Shown: positions 62,463-64,000 of the stretch, piece after piece | Numbering within the stretch: the stretch's first letter is position 1 | Layout: every line of letters starts with the position of its first letter | Origin: Streptomyces sp. SCL15-4 | GTDB lineage: Bacteria > Actinomycetota > Actinomycetes > Streptomycetales > Streptomycetaceae | Assembly (NCBI RefSeq): GCF_033366695.1 | Contig: NZ_JAOBTQ010000001.1 | Location: forward strand, 1,240,001-1,304,000 | Length of the DNA stretch: 64,000 bases | Direction: 5' to 3' | Notes under the pieces: model-generated | The model's database searches: none | The model's input: the letters and a program-made list of their open reading frames with translations, nothing else | Told to the model about the DNA's origin: nothing | Program-made: the position numbers and the translations under genes

Positions 62463-63575
62463 GTGCCGACCAGACGGTCCCCCGCCCGCCGGCCCACGAT
62501 GAAGGACATCGCCCGGCGCGCCGGAGTCTCCGAGAGTGCCGTGTCCTTCGCGCTCAACGACCGCCCCGGTGTCTCCGAGGCCACCCGGGCCCGGGTCCGC
62601 CGGGTCGCCGAGCAGCTGGGCTGGCGGCCGAGTACGGCGGCCCGCGCGCTGTCCGGGGAGGGCGCGGCCACGGTCGGCTTCGTCCTGGCCCGCCCCGCGG
62701 CCACGCTGGGCGTCGACTCCTTCTTCCTCCAGCTCGTCTCCGGCATCCAGAAGGTGCTGGCCGAGCGCCACTTGGGCCTGCTGTTCCAGGTGGCGGAGGA
62801 CGTGGCCGACGAGTGCGCGGTGTACCGGCGCTGGTGGGCCGAGCACCGGGTGGACGGCGTCCTGGTCGTCGATCCGCGCGCCGACGATCCGCGGCCCGGC
62901 CTGCTGGACGAACTCTCGCTGCCCGCCGTGGTGATCGGCGGCGCCCCGGACGAGCGGCACCCCGGGCTGTCCACGGTCTGGGCGGACGACGCGGGCGCGA
63001 TGGCCGCGGTGGTGGGCGAGTTGACGACGCTGGGGCATCGCCGGATCGTGCACATCGCCGGTCTGCCGGGCCTCGCGCACACCCAGCGCCGCATCCGCAC
63101 GCTGCGCGCCGAGGCGGAGCGGCGTGGGCTCGCCGAGGTGGAGTCGGTGACGACCGACTACTCCGACACCGAGGCCGCCGCGGTCACCCGCAGGGTCCTG
63201 CGCGGCCCCGCTCCCCCGACGGCCCTGGTCTACGACACCGACGTGATGGCCGTCGCCGGCCTCGCCGCCGCGGCCGAGCTGGGGTTCTCGGTGCCGGCCG
63301 GGCTGTCGGTGGTGGCGTGGGAGGACTCGGCCCTGTGCCGCATGGTCACGCCGCGGCTGTCGGCGCTGTCCCGGGACAGCGTGGAGTTCGGGTCGACGGC
63401 GGCGCGGGAGCTGCTGGAGCTGCTGGACGGCGGCCCGGCCCGGACGGTGCGGGTGCCGGTCCCCCGGCTGATCGAACGGCACAGCACGGGCCCGGCACGC
63501 ACGGCCGGCGCCGGCGACCGCGGGTGCGAGCACGGTCCGGACGAGGGCACGGACGGCGGCGCGTCACGGGGTTGA
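62463..63575 (+). CDS. LacI family transcriptional regulator
   Basis: 370 aa. N-terminal HTH (MKDIARRAGVSESAVSFALNDRPGVSEATRARVRRVAEQLGWRPSTAARALSG; the hinge helix follows), then a sugar-binding periplasmic-protein-like core with VGFVLARPAATLGVDSFFLQLVSGIQKVLAERHLGLLFQ and DTDVMAVAGLAAAAELGFSVPAGLSVVAWEDS. GTG at 62463 with GAAGGGAAGG upstream. Divergent from the binding-protein operon and next to matching operators, so it should regulate N-glycan utilisation in response to the imported sugar. Confidence 0.94.
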   Translation: MPTRRSPARRPTMKDIARRAGVSESAVSFALNDRPGVSEATRARVRRVAEQLGWRPSTAARALSGEGAATVGFVLARPAATLGVDSFFLQLVSGIQKVLAERHLGLLFQVAEDVADECAVYRRWWAEHRVDGVLVVDPRADDPRPGLLDELSLPAVVIGGAPDERHPGLSTVWADDAGAMAAVVGELTTLGHRRIVHIAGLPGLAHTQRRIRTLRAEAERRGLAEVESVTTDYSDTEAAAVTRRVLRGPAPPTALVYDTDVMAVAGLAAAAELGFSVPAGLSVVAWEDSALCRMVTPRLSALSRDSVEFGSTAARELLELLDGGPARTVRVPVPRLIERHSTGPARTAGAGDRGCEHGPDEGTDGGASRG

Positions 63576-63715
63576 CCGGCCCGGGCCTGGCGCGCCGGCC
63601 CGGACCGACGGCCTCTCGACGTACCGGCCCGGGCGGTGCACAGTTCTCTCTACGCGCTTTCATACCGACGGGTAACCGATGGGGCGCGCAGTCGACGACC
63701 AGCCGAGGAGTGTCC

Positions 63716-64000
63716 GTGAGCAGCTGGGCCGGCCGCAGTGCCGCCGAGATCGCCGCCGCCGTCCGCGAGGAGCGGGTCACGCCACGGGAGGTGGTGGCCG
63801 AACACCTCGCGCGGATCGACCGGTTCGACGGCCGGATCGGAGCGTTCCGGAAGGTCCGGGCGCGGGCGGCGCTCGCCGAGGCCGACGAGGTGGCCGCCCG
63901 CGCGGATGTGGCCGGGCTGCCGCTGGCGGGCGTGCCGGTGGCGGTCAAGGACAATCTGCCGGTGCGCGGCGAGTCGTGCCGCAACGGCTCCGCCGCCACC
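63716..64000 (+). CDS. Amidase-family protein, 5' part only
   Basis: The first 95 codons of an open gene running off the window. GTG at 63716 has GAGGAG at 63705-63710. Translation begins SSWAGRSAAEIAAAVREE and continues through HLARIDRFDGRIGAFRKV to LAGVPVAVKDNLPVRGE, where Lys in VAVKDN is the catalytic Lys of the amidase signature family. The Ser pair of the triad would lie beyond the end. Substrate unknown. Confidence 0.85.
   Translation, partial: MSSWAGRSAAEIAAAVREERVTPREVVAEHLARIDRFDGRIGAFRKVRARAALAEADEVAARADVAGLPLAGVPVAVKDNLPVRGESCRNGSAAT

Overview
The window is about 64 kb of very GC-rich DNA. It has pervasive G/C at third codon positions, frequent GTG and some TTG starts, GGAGG-type ribosome sites, an ergothioneine cluster, a class F sortase, an ECF sigma/ZAS anti-sigma pair, a SpoIIE-type phosphatase and LacI/ABC sugar loci. 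This is the style of a Streptomyces chromosome. From memory, the middle part (ergothioneine genes, ornithine-lipid pair, succinate dehydrogenase, RmdA-like protein, secreted-repeat lipoprotein, proline-rich protein) resembles the S. coelicolor SCO0910-SCO0940 region. I could not check that by alignment. No tRNA, rRNA, CRISPR array, IS element or phage was seen.

Layout. 0-6 kb: a TetR regulator divergent from an FMN reductase, with paired operator-like sites; a TerD protein fused to a probable PD-(D/E)xK nuclease; and a three-cysteine HTH regulator divergent from a cupin. 6-7.6 kb: an orphan PemK/MazF-like protein and a PARG-like macrodomain protein. 7.8-12.2 kb: the tightly overlapped egtABCD operon for ergothioneine. 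12.2-18.2 kb: an orphan sugar-binding lipoprotein with a dre-like site upstream, then dodecin, a HAD phosphatase, a flavin monooxygenase, an MT0933-like small protein and a short UvrA paralogue. 18.2-24.5 kb: an acyltransferase pair (ornithine lipid type), an unknown protein and sdhCAB. 24.6-30.4 kb: two LysR regulators, an NmrA-like protein, and a PAS-GGDEF-EAL protein overlapping a methyltransferase. 30.7-36.5 kb: an envelope region with a secreted-repeat lipoprotein, a proline-rich exported protein, a DUF4239 protein, a Gly/Asn-rich surface protein next to a class F sortase, and a Tat-exported CE4 deacetylase. 36.6-47.7 kb: stress protein, permease, CapA-like protein, ECF sigma and anti-sigma, Fpg/Nei glycosylase, PP2C phosphatase, DUF6777 lipoprotein and lipase maturation factor.

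47.7-63.6 kb is the most coherent metabolic block. Four overlapping minus-strand genes (enolase-type dehydratase, SDR, aldo/keto reductase, amidohydrolase) form an oxidative L-fucose pathway under a divergent FadR-type regulator. The next block holds a sugar ABC importer (binding protein and two permeases), a GH5 beta-mannosidase-like enzyme, a Tat-exported GH85 endo-beta-N-acetylglucosaminidase and a GH38 alpha-mannosidase, under a divergent LacI regulator with repeated CTAAAGCGCTTTAG-like operators. Together these look like a locus for releasing, importing and degrading high-mannose, possibly core-fucosylated, N-glycans. The GH85 carries an unusual 9/18-residue periodic insertion. The window ends inside an amidase gene.
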